A stretch of 64,000 nucleotides of DNA from RAM1 sp041905405. GTDB lineage: Bacteria > Pseudomonadota > Gammaproteobacteria > Burkholderiales > Burkholderiaceae_C. A model generated the notes under the pieces. The model ran no database searches. It saw only the letters and a program-made list of their open reading frames with translations, and was not told where the DNA came from. The stretch lies in the NCBI GenBank assembly GCA_041905405.1, contig JAYRLC010000012.1:1-64000 (forward strand), read 5' to 3'. Shown here in pieces: positions 26,325-34,420 of the stretch (position 1 is the stretch's first letter; the number at the start of each line of letters is the position of its first letter). Position numbers and translations under genes: made by a program.

Positions 26325-27251
26325 TTACAGGCGCTGGTTGATGTTGGTGTAGCCCTGCGCGGACGAGGCCTGCGCGGCGGGAATGGCCGCGCCGTCCTGC
26401 GGCGTGACGGGGAAGATGGCGTTGATCTGGCCGGTGCCCGACGCGCCGAAGTAGGGCGTCACCACCTCTGCGCGGCCGTCGTAGGCCGACCAGCCCAGCG
26501 CGCCCAGCAGCATGGCCGTGTCGTGCATGAAGCCCTCGCCGTGGCCCTTGGCCGCGTACTCGGGGAGCATGCCGCAAAACGCCGGCCATTCCCCGCCTTC
26601 CCACATGCGAACCACCTCGCGGTCCAGCTGCTCCAGGAAGGGGCTCCAGATCTTGAAGCCGTACTCGGGCGCCAGGCCGTTCTGCGCGAAGCGGTGGCTC
26701 AGCGAGCCGCTGGCAAAGATGGCCACGGTGCCGTCGTATTCATCCTCGATCGCGCGGCGGATCGCCCAGCCCAGGCGTGCACTGTCGTTCAGGTAGTGGG
26801 CCTGGCAAAGCGCGGACACCGACACGACCTTGTAGCGCTGGTCGGTGTTCATGTAGCGCATGGGCACGAGCGTGCCGTATTCGGGGTTCAGCGTGGTGGC
26901 GTCGTGGGCCAGCGTCTCCACGCCCCAGGCGTTGCAGGTTTTGGCCAGCAGCTTGCCCAGCGCCGGGTTGCCGGGAAATTCAAACGCCATGTTGCTGATG
27001 AAATGCGGCAGCTCGTTGCTGGTGTACAGGCCCTTGAAGTGTGGCGCGCAGTTGATGTGGTAGTTGGCGTTGACCAGCCAGTGCGTGTCGAACACCACGA
27101 TGGTGTCCACGCCGGCCTCGCGGCAGCGCCGGTCGATTTCCAGGTGCCCGTCAATCGCGTCCTGGCGCGTGCCCTTGCGCGCACCTTCCAGCTCGCTCAG
27201 GTACATGGACGGGACGTGGGTGATCTTGGCTGCCAGTGCTAGTTTGCCCAT
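26325..27251 (-). CDS. hpaD: 3,4-Dihydroxyphenylacetate 2,3-dioxygenase HpaD
   Basis: 308-residue class III (LigB-type) extradiol ring-cleavage dioxygenase that opens homoprotocatechuate. Family blocks: LALAAKITHVPSMYLSELEG, VDTIVVFDTHWLVN, CAPHFKGLYTSNELPHFI, YLNDSARLGWAIRRAIEDE and VAIFASGSLSHRF, containing the metal His and Glu ligands. It is 222 bp downstream of hpaE; this gap holds an inverted repeat, whereas the genes after it are tightly packed. Confidence 0.93.
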   Translation of the reverse strand: MGKLALAAKITHVPSMYLSELEGARKGTRQDAIDGHLEIDRRCREAGVDTIVVFDTHWLVNANYHINCAPHFKGLYTSNELPHFISNMAFEFPGNPALGKLLAKTCNAWGVETLAHDATTLNPEYGTLVPMRYMNTDQRYKVVSVSALCQAHYLNDSARLGWAIRRAIEDEYDGTVAIFASGSLSHRFAQNGLAPEYGFKIWSPFLEQLDREVVRMWEGGEWPAFCGMLPEYAAKGHGEGFMHDTAMLLGALGWSAYDGRAEVVTPYFGASGTGQINAIFPVTPQDGAAIPAAQASSAQGYTNINQRL

Positions 27252-27289
27252 GTTTGCCTCTTTGCTTGATTCGCTGTCGCTGTCGCTTC

Positions 27290-27399
27290 GCGGGTTGGCG
27301 ACGACGGGTGCACGCCTCCGCGACTGTCCCCCGGTCCGCGCTGCGCGCGAACCTCCTCCTTTATGTCGCTGCGGCAGGCACCCATCGCCGCCAACCCGC
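27290..27399. repeat. Inverted repeat between hpaE and hpaD
   Basis: GCGGGTTGGCGACGACGGGT (27290-27309, arm continuing to 27311) is repeated inverted at 27378-27399, 20 of 22 positions matching, around a 66-bp GC-rich core with GCGCTGCGCGC. RNA from either strand could fold into a long hairpin. It is the only sizeable gap inside the hpa operon. Confidence 0.65.
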
Positions 27400-27473
27400 T
27401 ACGAGTGTCGACACGCCCGCAGTTGGTGGCGCGCAACCCATGCCCACCCCGATGCAGGTGCGAAGAAGACACT

Positions 27474-28934
27474 TCACACACCCCAATGCGGAATATGGTG
27501 CGACCCCATAGAGACAGCAACGTTCTTGGGCTCGCAGAAGACTTCGTAACTCCAAGTGCCGCCTTCGCGCCCGGTGCCGGATGCCTTGGTGCCACCGAAG
27601 GGCTGGCGCAGGTCACGCACGTTCTGGCTGTTGACGAAGCACATGCCGGCTTCGACAGCGGCTGCAACGCGATGCGCACGGCCGATGTTCTCGGTCCACA
27701 CATAGCTGGACAGGCCGTACTGGATGTCGTTGGCCTTGGCGATGGCGTCGGCCTCGTCCTTGAACGGGATCAGGCAGGCCACGGGGCCGAAGATCTCTTC
27801 CTGCGCGATGCGCATGCGGTTGTCCACGTCGGCGAACACGGTGGGCAGCACGTAGTTGCCCTTCTTCACACGGTCGGGCAGGTCGGGCGTGCCCAGGCCG
27901 CCGCACAGCATCGTCGCGCCCTCCTTGGGGCCCAGCTCGATGTAGCTGCGCACCTTGGCCAGATGGCCCTGCGAGATCATCGGGCCGACGATGGTCTTTT
28001 CATCCAGCGGGTCGCCCACCACGATCTTTTTGGCGCGGGCCACGAACTTCTCGACAAAGCCCGCATAGATGCTCTGCTGCACCAGGATGCGGCTGCCCGC
28101 CGTGCAGCGCTCGCCGTTGTTGGAAAAGATCATGAACACGGCGGCATCCAGCGCGCGGTCCAGGTCGGCGTCGTCAAAGATCACGAACGGGCTCTTGCCG
28201 CCCAGCTCCATGCTGAACTTCTTCAGGCCCGCAGCCTGCACGATGCGGTTGCCCGTGGCCGTGGAGCCGGTGAACGAGATCGCGCGCACGTCGGGGTGCT
28301 TCACCAGGGGTTCGCCCGCGTCCTTGCCGTAGCCGTGCACGATGTTCAGCACGCCCGGCGGAATGCCCGCCTCCAGCGCCAGCTCGCCCAGACGCGCCGC
28401 GGTCATCGGCGACAGCTCGCTCATCTTCAGCACTGCCGTGTTGCCGAAGGCCAGGCAGGGCGCGACCTTCCACGTCGCGGTCATGAACGGCACGTTCCAG
28501 GGGCTGATCAGCGCGCACACGCCCACTGGGTGGAACAGCGTGTAGTTCAGGTGCGTCTCGGTCGGGTAAGTGTGGCCATCCACCCGCGTGCACATCTCGG
28601 CGAAGTAATAGAAGTTGTCGGCCGCGCGCGGCACCAGCTGCTTGCCGGTCTGGGCAATGACCTGGCCGCAGTCGTTGGTTTCGGTCTGCGCGATCTCTGG
28701 CACGTTCGCGGCGATCAGGTCGCCCAGCTTGCGCACGAGCTTCGCGCGCTGCGGGGCGGGCAGGGCGGCCCATTTGGGAAAGGCCTCCTTCGCGGCCGCC
28801 ACCGCAGCGTTGACCTCGGCCTCGCCACCGGATGCGACTTCGGCCAGGACTTCCTGCGTGGCGGGGTTGACGGTTTCGAAATAGTCGCGGCCGGCGACGG
28901 GTTTGCCGGCGATCAGGTGGTCGATGCGTTTCAT
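27474..28934 (-). CDS. hpaE: 5-Carboxymethyl-2-hydroxymuconate semialdehyde dehydrogenase HpaE
   Basis: 486-residue NAD-dependent aldehyde dehydrogenase oxidising the ring-cleavage product of HpaD. The catalytic Cys is in NNGERCTAGSRILVQ, the Glu in MELGGKSPFVIF, and the NAD-binding turn in ISFTGSTATGNRIV. ATG 28934 (MKRIDHLIAGKPV) fits the family; an upstream ATG at 28961 adds nine residues. First structural gene of the operon, 40 bp after hpaR. The C-terminal part TWSYEVFCEPKNVAVSMG is typical of HpaE. Confidence 0.94.
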   Translation of the reverse strand: MKRIDHLIAGKPVAGRDYFETVNPATQEVLAEVASGGEAEVNAAVAAAKEAFPKWAALPAPQRAKLVRKLGDLIAANVPEIAQTETNDCGQVIAQTGKQLVPRAADNFYYFAEMCTRVDGHTYPTETHLNYTLFHPVGVCALISPWNVPFMTATWKVAPCLAFGNTAVLKMSELSPMTAARLGELALEAGIPPGVLNIVHGYGKDAGEPLVKHPDVRAISFTGSTATGNRIVQAAGLKKFSMELGGKSPFVIFDDADLDRALDAAVFMIFSNNGERCTAGSRILVQQSIYAGFVEKFVARAKKIVVGDPLDEKTIVGPMISQGHLAKVRSYIELGPKEGATMLCGGLGTPDLPDRVKKGNYVLPTVFADVDNRMRIAQEEIFGPVACLIPFKDEADAIAKANDIQYGLSSYVWTENIGRAHRVAAAVEAGMCFVNSQNVRDLRQPFGGTKASGTGREGGTWSYEVFCEPKNVAVSMGSHHIPHWGV

Positions 28935-28974
28935 GAAGGGTTCTGTGAATGGGTTCGGCAATGTGGCAATGGGT

Positions 28975-29466
28975 TCAGGAGGTCTCGGCTTCGGCTTCGC
29001 TGTCGGCGGACTCGGCGTCGTCGCCGGGCGTGTCCAGCGCGATCACCAGGTCCAGCAATGCATAGAGCTGGTCCAGCCGCGCCTTGCCGATGGACTGCTC
29101 CATCCACTGGTAATGCGCCTCGACCGCGCCGGACAGCTTGACCACCAGCCGCTTGCCGCGCGCCGTGGCGCGCACGACGGTGCGGCGCTGGTCGGCCGGG
29201 TCGCGCTCGCGCTCGATCAGGCCGTCGCGCTCCATGCGGGCCAGCACGCCGGTCAGGCTGGGGCCCAGGATGAAAGCCTCGCGCGCGACGCGGCCGGTTT
29301 CCACCGTGCCGTGCTCGCCCAGCACGCGCAGCACGCGCCACTGCTGGTCCGACAGGCCGTGCGCGCGCAGGCTGGGGCGCGTGTGCGCCATCACGGCTTC
29401 ACGTGCCTGCAGCAGCAGGCGCGGGAGGTTGCGGTGTTTGAACGGCTGGATGGTCACGGCGGTCAA
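28975..29466 (-). CDS. hpaR: Homoprotocatechuate operon regulator HpaR (MarR family)
   Basis: 163-residue MarR-type winged-helix repressor. It begins with the HpaR hallmark FKHRNLPRLLLQAREAVMAH. The recognition region is LSDQQWRVLRVLGEHG, SLTGVLARMERDGLIERERD and a wing ADQRRTVVRATARGKRLV. A Ser/Glu/Asp-rich tail ends the protein. HpaR represses the meta-cleavage genes until an aromatic inducer binds. It heads the minus-strand operon and has a perfect palindrome 14 bp upstream of its start. Confidence 0.92.
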   Translation of the reverse strand: MTAVTIQPFKHRNLPRLLLQAREAVMAHTRPSLRAHGLSDQQWRVLRVLGEHGTVETGRVAREAFILGPSLTGVLARMERDGLIERERDPADQRRTVVRATARGKRLVVKLSGAVEAHYQWMEQSIGKARLDQLYALLDLVIALDTPGDDAESADSEAEAETS

Positions 29467-29479
29467 GTCATGGCAGAAT

Positions 29480-29495
29480 ATTTAATAGGTTAAAT
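29480..29495. promoter_or_regulatory. Probable HpaR operator
   Basis: ATTTAA-TAGG-TTAAAT is a perfect 6-bp-arm palindrome in an AT-rich patch between hpaR (start 29466) and the divergent SDR (start 29567). MarR-type repressors bind such sites over their own promoters. Position suggests autoregulation and possibly control of both directions. Confidence 0.65.
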
Positions 29496-29566
29496 GATTT
29501 TCAAAACCCTGTCGAGGCCAAGGCATCAGGGTTAGCCCGCACACACGTCAAGCAAGGAGACATTCC

Positions 29567-30346
29567 ATGGATCTGCACATTGCCGGCCGCAAGGCTATCG
29601 TCTGCGCGTCGTCGCAAGGCCTTGGCAAGGCCTGCGCGCTGGCGCTTGCCCGCGAGGGTGTCAAGGTGTTCATCAACGGCCGCACGCAGGCCACCCTGGA
29701 TGCCGCCGCCGACGAGATCCGCCGCGCCACCGGCGCCGAAGTGGTGACCGTGCGGGCCGACATCACGACCGAAGAGGGCCGCGCCAAACTGGTCGCCGCC
29801 TGCCCCGACGCCGACATCCTGGTCAATAACAATGCGGGCCCCGCGCCCGGCAAGTTCCAGGACTGGGGACGCGACCAGTACCTGGAGGCGTTCGAGTCCA
29901 ACATGCTGGCGCCCGTGCTCATGATCCGCGCGCTGCTGCCCGGCATGCGCGCGCGCAAGTTCGGCCGCATCGTCAACATCACGTCGGCCATGGTCAAGTC
30001 GCCGCGCGCGCACCAGGGCCTGTCCACGTCGGCGCGCACGGCGCTCACGGCCGTGTGCAAGGCGATCTCGACAGAGACGGTGGTGGACAACGTGACCATC
30101 AACAACATGCTGCCCGAGCGCATCGACACCCCACGCCAGCAGTTCCTGACCGAGCGCCAGGCCAAGATGGACGGCACGACCTATGACGTGGCGCGCCAGA
30201 AGCTGGCCGACACCGTGGCCGCCAAACGCTTTGGCACGACGGAGGAATTCGCCGACATGTGCGCGTTCCTGTGCAGCACGCAGGCGTCGTTCATCTGCGG
30301 CCAGAACATCCAGATCGACGGGGGCTCGTACAAGGGGCTGATGTAA
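29567..30346 (+). CDS. Atypical short-chain dehydrogenase/reductase-like protein
   Basis: 259 residues of SDR fold. The nucleotide-binding loop is IVCASSQGLGKACA, with the first glycine of TGxxxGxG replaced by Ala14. Ser140 of the catalytic triad is present (VNITSAMVKSP), but the YxxxK pair is replaced: Ser153 stands for Tyr and Arg157 for Lys (GLSTSARTAL). It belongs to the beta-ketoacyl-reductase-like SDR subgroup with incomplete motifs. It is divergent from hpaR across the operator, so it may be co-induced with homoprotocatechuate degradation. Whether it is a redox enzyme is doubtful from these residues. Confidence 0.82.
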   Translation: MDLHIAGRKAIVCASSQGLGKACALALAREGVKVFINGRTQATLDAAADEIRRATGAEVVTVRADITTEEGRAKLVAACPDADILVNNNAGPAPGKFQDWGRDQYLEAFESNMLAPVLMIRALLPGMRARKFGRIVNITSAMVKSPRAHQGLSTSARTALTAVCKAISTETVVDNVTINNMLPERIDTPRQQFLTERQAKMDGTTYDVARQKLADTVAAKRFGTTEEFADMCAFLCSTQASFICGQNIQIDGGSYKGLM

Positions 30347-30382
30347 ACCGCCACCGGCGCCGCCCGCTATAGTCGGCGGCGA

Positions 30383-31759
30383 ATGGCCAAGGAAAAAACC
30401 GTCTACAGCTGCACCGAATGCGGCGGCACCGCCCCGCGCTGGATGGGGCAGTGCCCGCATTGCCAGGCGTGGAACACGCTGGTCGAATCGGTGGCTGAAA
30501 CCACCACGCCCGCGAAGAACCGCTTCGCGGCGCTGGCCAAAACATCCGCCGTCGCCACGCTGGCTGACATCGAGGCCACCGACGTGGCGCGCACGCCCAC
30601 CGGCATCGGCGAGCTGGACCGCGTGCTGGGCGGCGGCATCGTCGAAGGCGGTGTGGTGCTGATCGGCGGTGATCCTGGCATCGGCAAGTCCACCTTGCTG
30701 CTGCAGGCCGTGGATGCGCTGCAGCGCGCTTCGGTCCCCGCGCTCTACGTCACGGGCGAAGAAAGCGGCGCCCAGGTCGCGCTGCGCTCGCGCCGGCTGG
30801 GCCTGGACGGCAGCCAGGTGAAGGTGCTGGCCGAAATCCAGCTCGAAAAAATCCTGTCCACGCTGGCTGCCACCAAGCCGGCCGTGGCCGTGATCGACTC
30901 CATCCAGACCGTCTATTCCGAACAGCTCACCAGCGCCCCCGGCTCGGTCGCGCAGGTGCGCGAATGCGCGGCGCACCTCACGCGCGCGGCCAAGGCCAGC
31001 GGCACCTGCATCGTGCTGGTCGGCCACGTGACGAAAGAGGGTGCGCTGGCCGGCCCGCGCGTGCTGGAGCACATGGTGGACACGGTGCTGTACTTCGAGG
31101 GTGACACGCACAGCAGCTTCCGCCTGGTGCGCGCGATCAAGAACCGCTTCGGCGCCGTGAACGAGATCGGCGTGTTCGCCATGACCGAAAAGGGCCTGAA
31201 GGGCGTGTCCAACCCCAGCGCGATCTTCCTGAGCCAGCATGCCGAGCCCGTCCCCGGCAGTTGCGTCATGGTGACGCTGGAGGGCACGCGCCCCCTGCTG
31301 GTGGAGATCCAGGCGCTGGTCGATTCGGGCGGGCCGAGCCCGCGCCGCCTGAGCGTGGGCCTGGAGCGGGACCGCCTGGCCATGTTGCTGGCCGTGCTGC
31401 ACCGCCACGCGGGCGTGGCCTGCATGGATCAGGATGTGTTCGTCAACGCCGTGGGCGGCGTGCGCATCAGCGAGCCGGCGGCCGACCTGGCTGTCATGCT
31501 GGCGATCACGTCGTCGCTGCGTGGCAAACCCTTGCCCAAGGGCTTCATCGCGTTTGGCGAAGTCGGCCTGGCCGGCGAGGTGCGCCCCGCGCCGCGCGGG
31601 CAGGAGCGGCTGAAAGAGGCCGCCAAGCTCGGCTTTTCCGTCGCCATCGTGCCCAAGGCCAATGCGCCAAAGAAAGGCAGCAAGGACATCGAGGGTCTGA
31701 CCATCCATGCGGTCGAGCGTGTGGATGAGGCCATGGAGATCGTGCGCGGGCTGGGGTGA
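30383..31759 (+). CDS. radA: DNA repair protein RadA
   Basis: 458-residue RecA-like ATPase that drives branch migration of recombination intermediates. A four-Cys zinc finger comes first (Cys10, 13, 24, 27). Walker A is GDPGIGKS (96-103). The RadA-specific KNRFG motif is present (IKNRFGAVNEIGVF). The C-terminal Lon-like domain has GVRISEPAADLAVMLAI and FGEVGLAGEVRPAPRGQERL. Full length. It stands just downstream of the SDR and is followed by a small membrane protein. Confidence 0.96.
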   Translation: MAKEKTVYSCTECGGTAPRWMGQCPHCQAWNTLVESVAETTTPAKNRFAALAKTSAVATLADIEATDVARTPTGIGELDRVLGGGIVEGGVVLIGGDPGIGKSTLLLQAVDALQRASVPALYVTGEESGAQVALRSRRLGLDGSQVKVLAEIQLEKILSTLAATKPAVAVIDSIQTVYSEQLTSAPGSVAQVRECAAHLTRAAKASGTCIVLVGHVTKEGALAGPRVLEHMVDTVLYFEGDTHSSFRLVRAIKNRFGAVNEIGVFAMTEKGLKGVSNPSAIFLSQHAEPVPGSCVMVTLEGTRPLLVEIQALVDSGGPSPRRLSVGLERDRLAMLLAVLHRHAGVACMDQDVFVNAVGGVRISEPAADLAVMLAITSSLRGKPLPKGFIAFGEVGLAGEVRPAPRGQERLKEAAKLGFSVAIVPKANAPKKGSKDIEGLTIHAVERVDEAMEIVRGLG

Positions 31760-31785
31760 TGGCGGGCATAGGACAATCACGCCCC

Positions 31786-32226
31786 ATGAATTTCCAGAAA
31801 ATTGTGGTGCCCATCGCGGGCGTGATCCTGGTGGCGGCGTCCTATCGCGCCTATGGCTGGGGCGGCGTGGCCGTGGTCACCGGCGGCATCGTCATGTGGG
31901 TGCTGCTGAACTTCACGCGCATGGTCACGGTGCTCAAGCGCGCGGGCGACCGGCCCATCGGCCACGTGGCCAGCGCCGTCATGTTCAACGCCAAGCTCAA
32001 GCCCGGCATGACGCTACTGCACGTGGTGGCCATGACGCGGTCGCTGGGCGCGCTGCAGTCGCGCAAGGACGAACAGCCCGAGGTCTACCGCTGGACCGAC
32101 GCCGGCGAGTCGCGCGTGACGGTTGAATTCCTGAACGGCAAGGTCGTGAAATGGGAGATGTTCCGCCCCGTGCAGACCGACGAACCTGCCGAAACCCCCG
32201 GAGCCCCCACACCCCCGGCCCCGTAA
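31786..32226 (+). CDS. Small conserved membrane protein of unknown function
   Basis: 146 residues from ATG 31786. Two adjacent hydrophobic segments (about 5-22 and 27-47: KIVVPIAGVILVAASYRAYG, VAVVTGGIVMWVLLNF) are followed by a soluble part with AKLKPGMTLLHVVAMTRSLG and VTVEFLNGKVVKWEMFRP. The Pro-rich tail is likely disordered. No catalytic motif is seen. It lies 26 bp after radA and 44 bp before ilvE on the same strand. It resembles proteins often labelled only hypothetical in Comamonadaceae. Confidence 0.7.
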   Translation: MNFQKIVVPIAGVILVAASYRAYGWGGVAVVTGGIVMWVLLNFTRMVTVLKRAGDRPIGHVASAVMFNAKLKPGMTLLHVVAMTRSLGALQSRKDEQPEVYRWTDAGESRVTVEFLNGKVVKWEMFRPVQTDEPAETPGAPTPPAP

Positions 32227-32270
32227 AATCACGGGCTTTGCAGCCCTGAACGAATACCAAAGGACACCCC

Positions 32271-33206
32271 ATGAGCGCACTCCCCTCCATGGCCGACCGT
32301 GACGGCAAGATCTGGATGGACGGCCAGATGGTTGACTGGCGCGACGCCAAGATCCACGTGCTGACCCACACGCTGCACTACGGCTGCGGCGCCTTCGAAG
32401 GGGTCCGCGCCTACAAGACGGTGGACGGCACGGCGATCTTCCGCCTGCAGGAGCACACGGACCGCCTGTTCAACAGCGCCAAGATCCTGCGCATGACCAT
32501 CCCCTTCACCAAAGACCAGGTCAACGAAGCCCAGCGTGCCGTGGTGCGCGAAAACAAGCTCGAATCCGGCTACCTGCGCCCCCTGACCTGGATCGGCTCG
32601 CAGAAGCTGGGTGTTAGCCCCAAGGGCAACCAGATCCACCTGATGGTTGCGGCCTGGGCTTGGGGCGCCTACCTGGGCGAAGAGGGCATGAAGCGCGGCA
32701 TCCGCGTCAAGACGTCCAGCTACACGCGCCACCACGTCAACATCACGATGACGCAGGCCAAGGCGGTGAGCAACTACACAAACTCCATCCTGGCCAACAT
32801 GGAAGCCCTGGACGACGGCTACGACGAGGCGCTGCTGCTGGACAGCAGCGGCTTCGTGTCCGAAGGCGCGGGCGAGAACATCTTCGTCATCAAGAACGGC
32901 GTGATCTACACGCCGGACCTGTCGGCCGGCGCGCTGAACGGCATCACGCGCAACACCGTGTTCCACATCGCCAAGGACCTGGGCCTGGAAATCGTGCAAA
33001 AGCGCATCACGCGCGACGAGGTCTACATCGCCGACGAGGCGTTCTTCACCGGCACCGCCGCCGAAGTCACGCCCATCCGCGAGCTGGACCGCATCGAGCT
33101 GGGTGCAGGCTCACGCGGCCCCATCACCGAGAAGGTGCAGACGGCGTTCTTCGACATCGTGAACGGCCGCAATCCCAAGTACAGCCACTGGCTCACCAAG
33201 GTCTGA
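32271..33206 (+). CDS. ilvE: Branched-chain amino acid aminotransferase IlvE
   Basis: 311-residue fold-type IV PLP aminotransferase for Leu, Ile and Val. Start block: MADRDGKIWMDGQMVDWRDA, then VLTHTLHYGCGAFEGVRAY. The PLP lysine is Lys164 in TQAKAVSNYTNS. EALLLDSSGFVSEGAGENIF and FFTGTAAEVTPIRELD are the conserved C-terminal blocks. Full length. The next gene starts 5 bp downstream. Confidence 0.95.
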   Translation: MSALPSMADRDGKIWMDGQMVDWRDAKIHVLTHTLHYGCGAFEGVRAYKTVDGTAIFRLQEHTDRLFNSAKILRMTIPFTKDQVNEAQRAVVRENKLESGYLRPLTWIGSQKLGVSPKGNQIHLMVAAWAWGAYLGEEGMKRGIRVKTSSYTRHHVNITMTQAKAVSNYTNSILANMEALDDGYDEALLLDSSGFVSEGAGENIFVIKNGVIYTPDLSAGALNGITRNTVFHIAKDLGLEIVQKRITRDEVYIADEAFFTGTAAEVTPIRELDRIELGAGSRGPITEKVQTAFFDIVNGRNPKYSHWLTKV

Positions 33207-33211
33207 TCGTC

Positions 33212-33421
33212 ATGGCTAACAACGCAACCGTCGAACTGCTGGCCGCCGACCTGAACCACCAGGGCGGCATCTTCTGCCCCAGCCCCAAGGCCGACATGAA
33301 GATCTGGAACACCCACCCCAAGGTGTACCTGGACGTGGCCCGCACGGGCGAGGCCAAGTGCCCGTATTGCGGCACGGTTTACAAGCTCAAGGCCGGCGAG
33401 CACGTCGGTGGCCACCACTGA
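33212..33421 (+). CDS. Small CHCC-type zinc-finger protein
   Basis: 69 residues with a zinc site made of GIFCPSP, a His in WNTHPKV, and CPYCGTVYKL. This matches the zf-CHCC family (related to the NDUFS6 accessory subunit of complex I and to small bacterial proteins). ATG 33212 directly follows the ilvE stop by 5 bp. It overlaps the waaF start by 14 bp. The ilvE-zinc finger-waaF order suggests one transcript; its function is unknown. Confidence 0.8.
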   Translation: MANNATVELLAADLNHQGGIFCPSPKADMKIWNTHPKVYLDVARTGEAKCPYCGTVYKLKAGEHVGGHH

Positions 33422-34409
33422 GAGCTTCATCATCGCGCCCCAATGGATAGGGGACGCGGTGATGACCGAGCCGCTGCTGCGCCGATTGCACGCGCGCGGT
33501 GAGCGGCTGACGGTGGGGGCGTTGCCTTGGGTCGCTCCGGTGTATCGGGCCATGCCGCAGGTGGCGGATGTCATCGACTTTCCGTTCCAGCACGGCGGGC
33601 TGCAGCTCAAGGCGCGGCGGGCGATTGCGCGGCAGATCCAGGGCCGCTTCGGCACCGCTTACGTTCTGCCCAATTCATTGAAAAGCGCATTGCTGCCGCT
33701 GCTGGCAGGCATCCCCAAGCGCGTGGGCTACCTGGGCGAGGCGCGTGTCGGCCTGCTGACCCACCGGCTCAAGAACCCCCAAAACAAGCCGCCCATGGTG
33801 GCGTTCTATTCGGCGCTGAGCGGCGAATCGGGCATCGAAGCAGACCGGCCCCGCCTGCAACTGCCGCAGACCGAGATTGACGCCGCCATGCAGGCGCTGA
33901 ACCTGCAGCCCGGCGGCTACGCCGTGTTCGCGCCGGGCGCCGAGTTCGGCCCCGCCAAGCGCTGGCCGGCCGCGCACTTTGCCGCGCTGGCGCGCGCGCA
34001 GGACCTGCCCACGCTGCTGCTGGGCTCGGGCAAGGAGTCTGCGCTGTGCGACGAAATCGCCGCCGCCGCGCCGGGGCGCTGCACCAACCTGGCCGGCAAG
34101 ACATCGCTGCTGCAGGCGCTGGCCGTGATCGCGGCGGCCCACCATGTGGTCAGCAACGACTCGGGCCTGATGCACGTGGCCGCCGCGTTCGGCGTGCCGC
34201 AGGCGGCCGTGTTCGGCTCGTCCAGCCCGCTGCACACGCCGCCGTTGAACAGCCGCGCGGCCGTGCTGTGGCTCAAGAACGACCCGGCCTACCAGCCGCC
34301 GCTGGACTGCGCGCCGTGTTTCGAACGCGAATGCCCGCTGGGCCACACGCGCTGCCTGAACGACATCGCGGCGGATCGCGTGGTGTCTGCGCTGCAAACC
34401 GTTTCCTGA
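33408..34409 (+). CDS. waaF: ADP-heptose:LPS heptosyltransferase II WaaF
   Basis: 333-residue GT9 transferase that adds the second heptose of the LPS inner core. It starts at GTG 33408, overlapping the zinc-finger gene by 14 bp. Motifs: IIAPQWIGDAVMTEPLLRRL, VLPNSLKSALLPLLAGIPKR, FAPGAEFGPAKRWP and NDSGLMHVAAAFGVPQ. The Cys-rich CAPCFERECPLGHTRC near the C-terminus is typical of WaaF. It acts at the inner leaflet of the cytoplasmic membrane. Confidence 0.93.
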   Translation: MATTESFIIAPQWIGDAVMTEPLLRRLHARGERLTVGALPWVAPVYRAMPQVADVIDFPFQHGGLQLKARRAIARQIQGRFGTAYVLPNSLKSALLPLLAGIPKRVGYLGEARVGLLTHRLKNPQNKPPMVAFYSALSGESGIEADRPRLQLPQTEIDAAMQALNLQPGGYAVFAPGAEFGPAKRWPAAHFAALARAQDLPTLLLGSGKESALCDEIAAAAPGRCTNLAGKTSLLQALAVIAAAHHVVSNDSGLMHVAAAFGVPQAAVFGSSSPLHTPPLNSRAAVLWLKNDPAYQPPLDCAPCFERECPLGHTRCLNDIAADRVVSALQTVS

Positions 34410-34420
34410 AGGAGCTGTCC

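Noticed and set aside
29501..31780. Minus-strand frame of about 760 codons opposite the SDR and radA
   Set aside because: Antisense to well-conserved genes with low-complexity composition; no domain seen.
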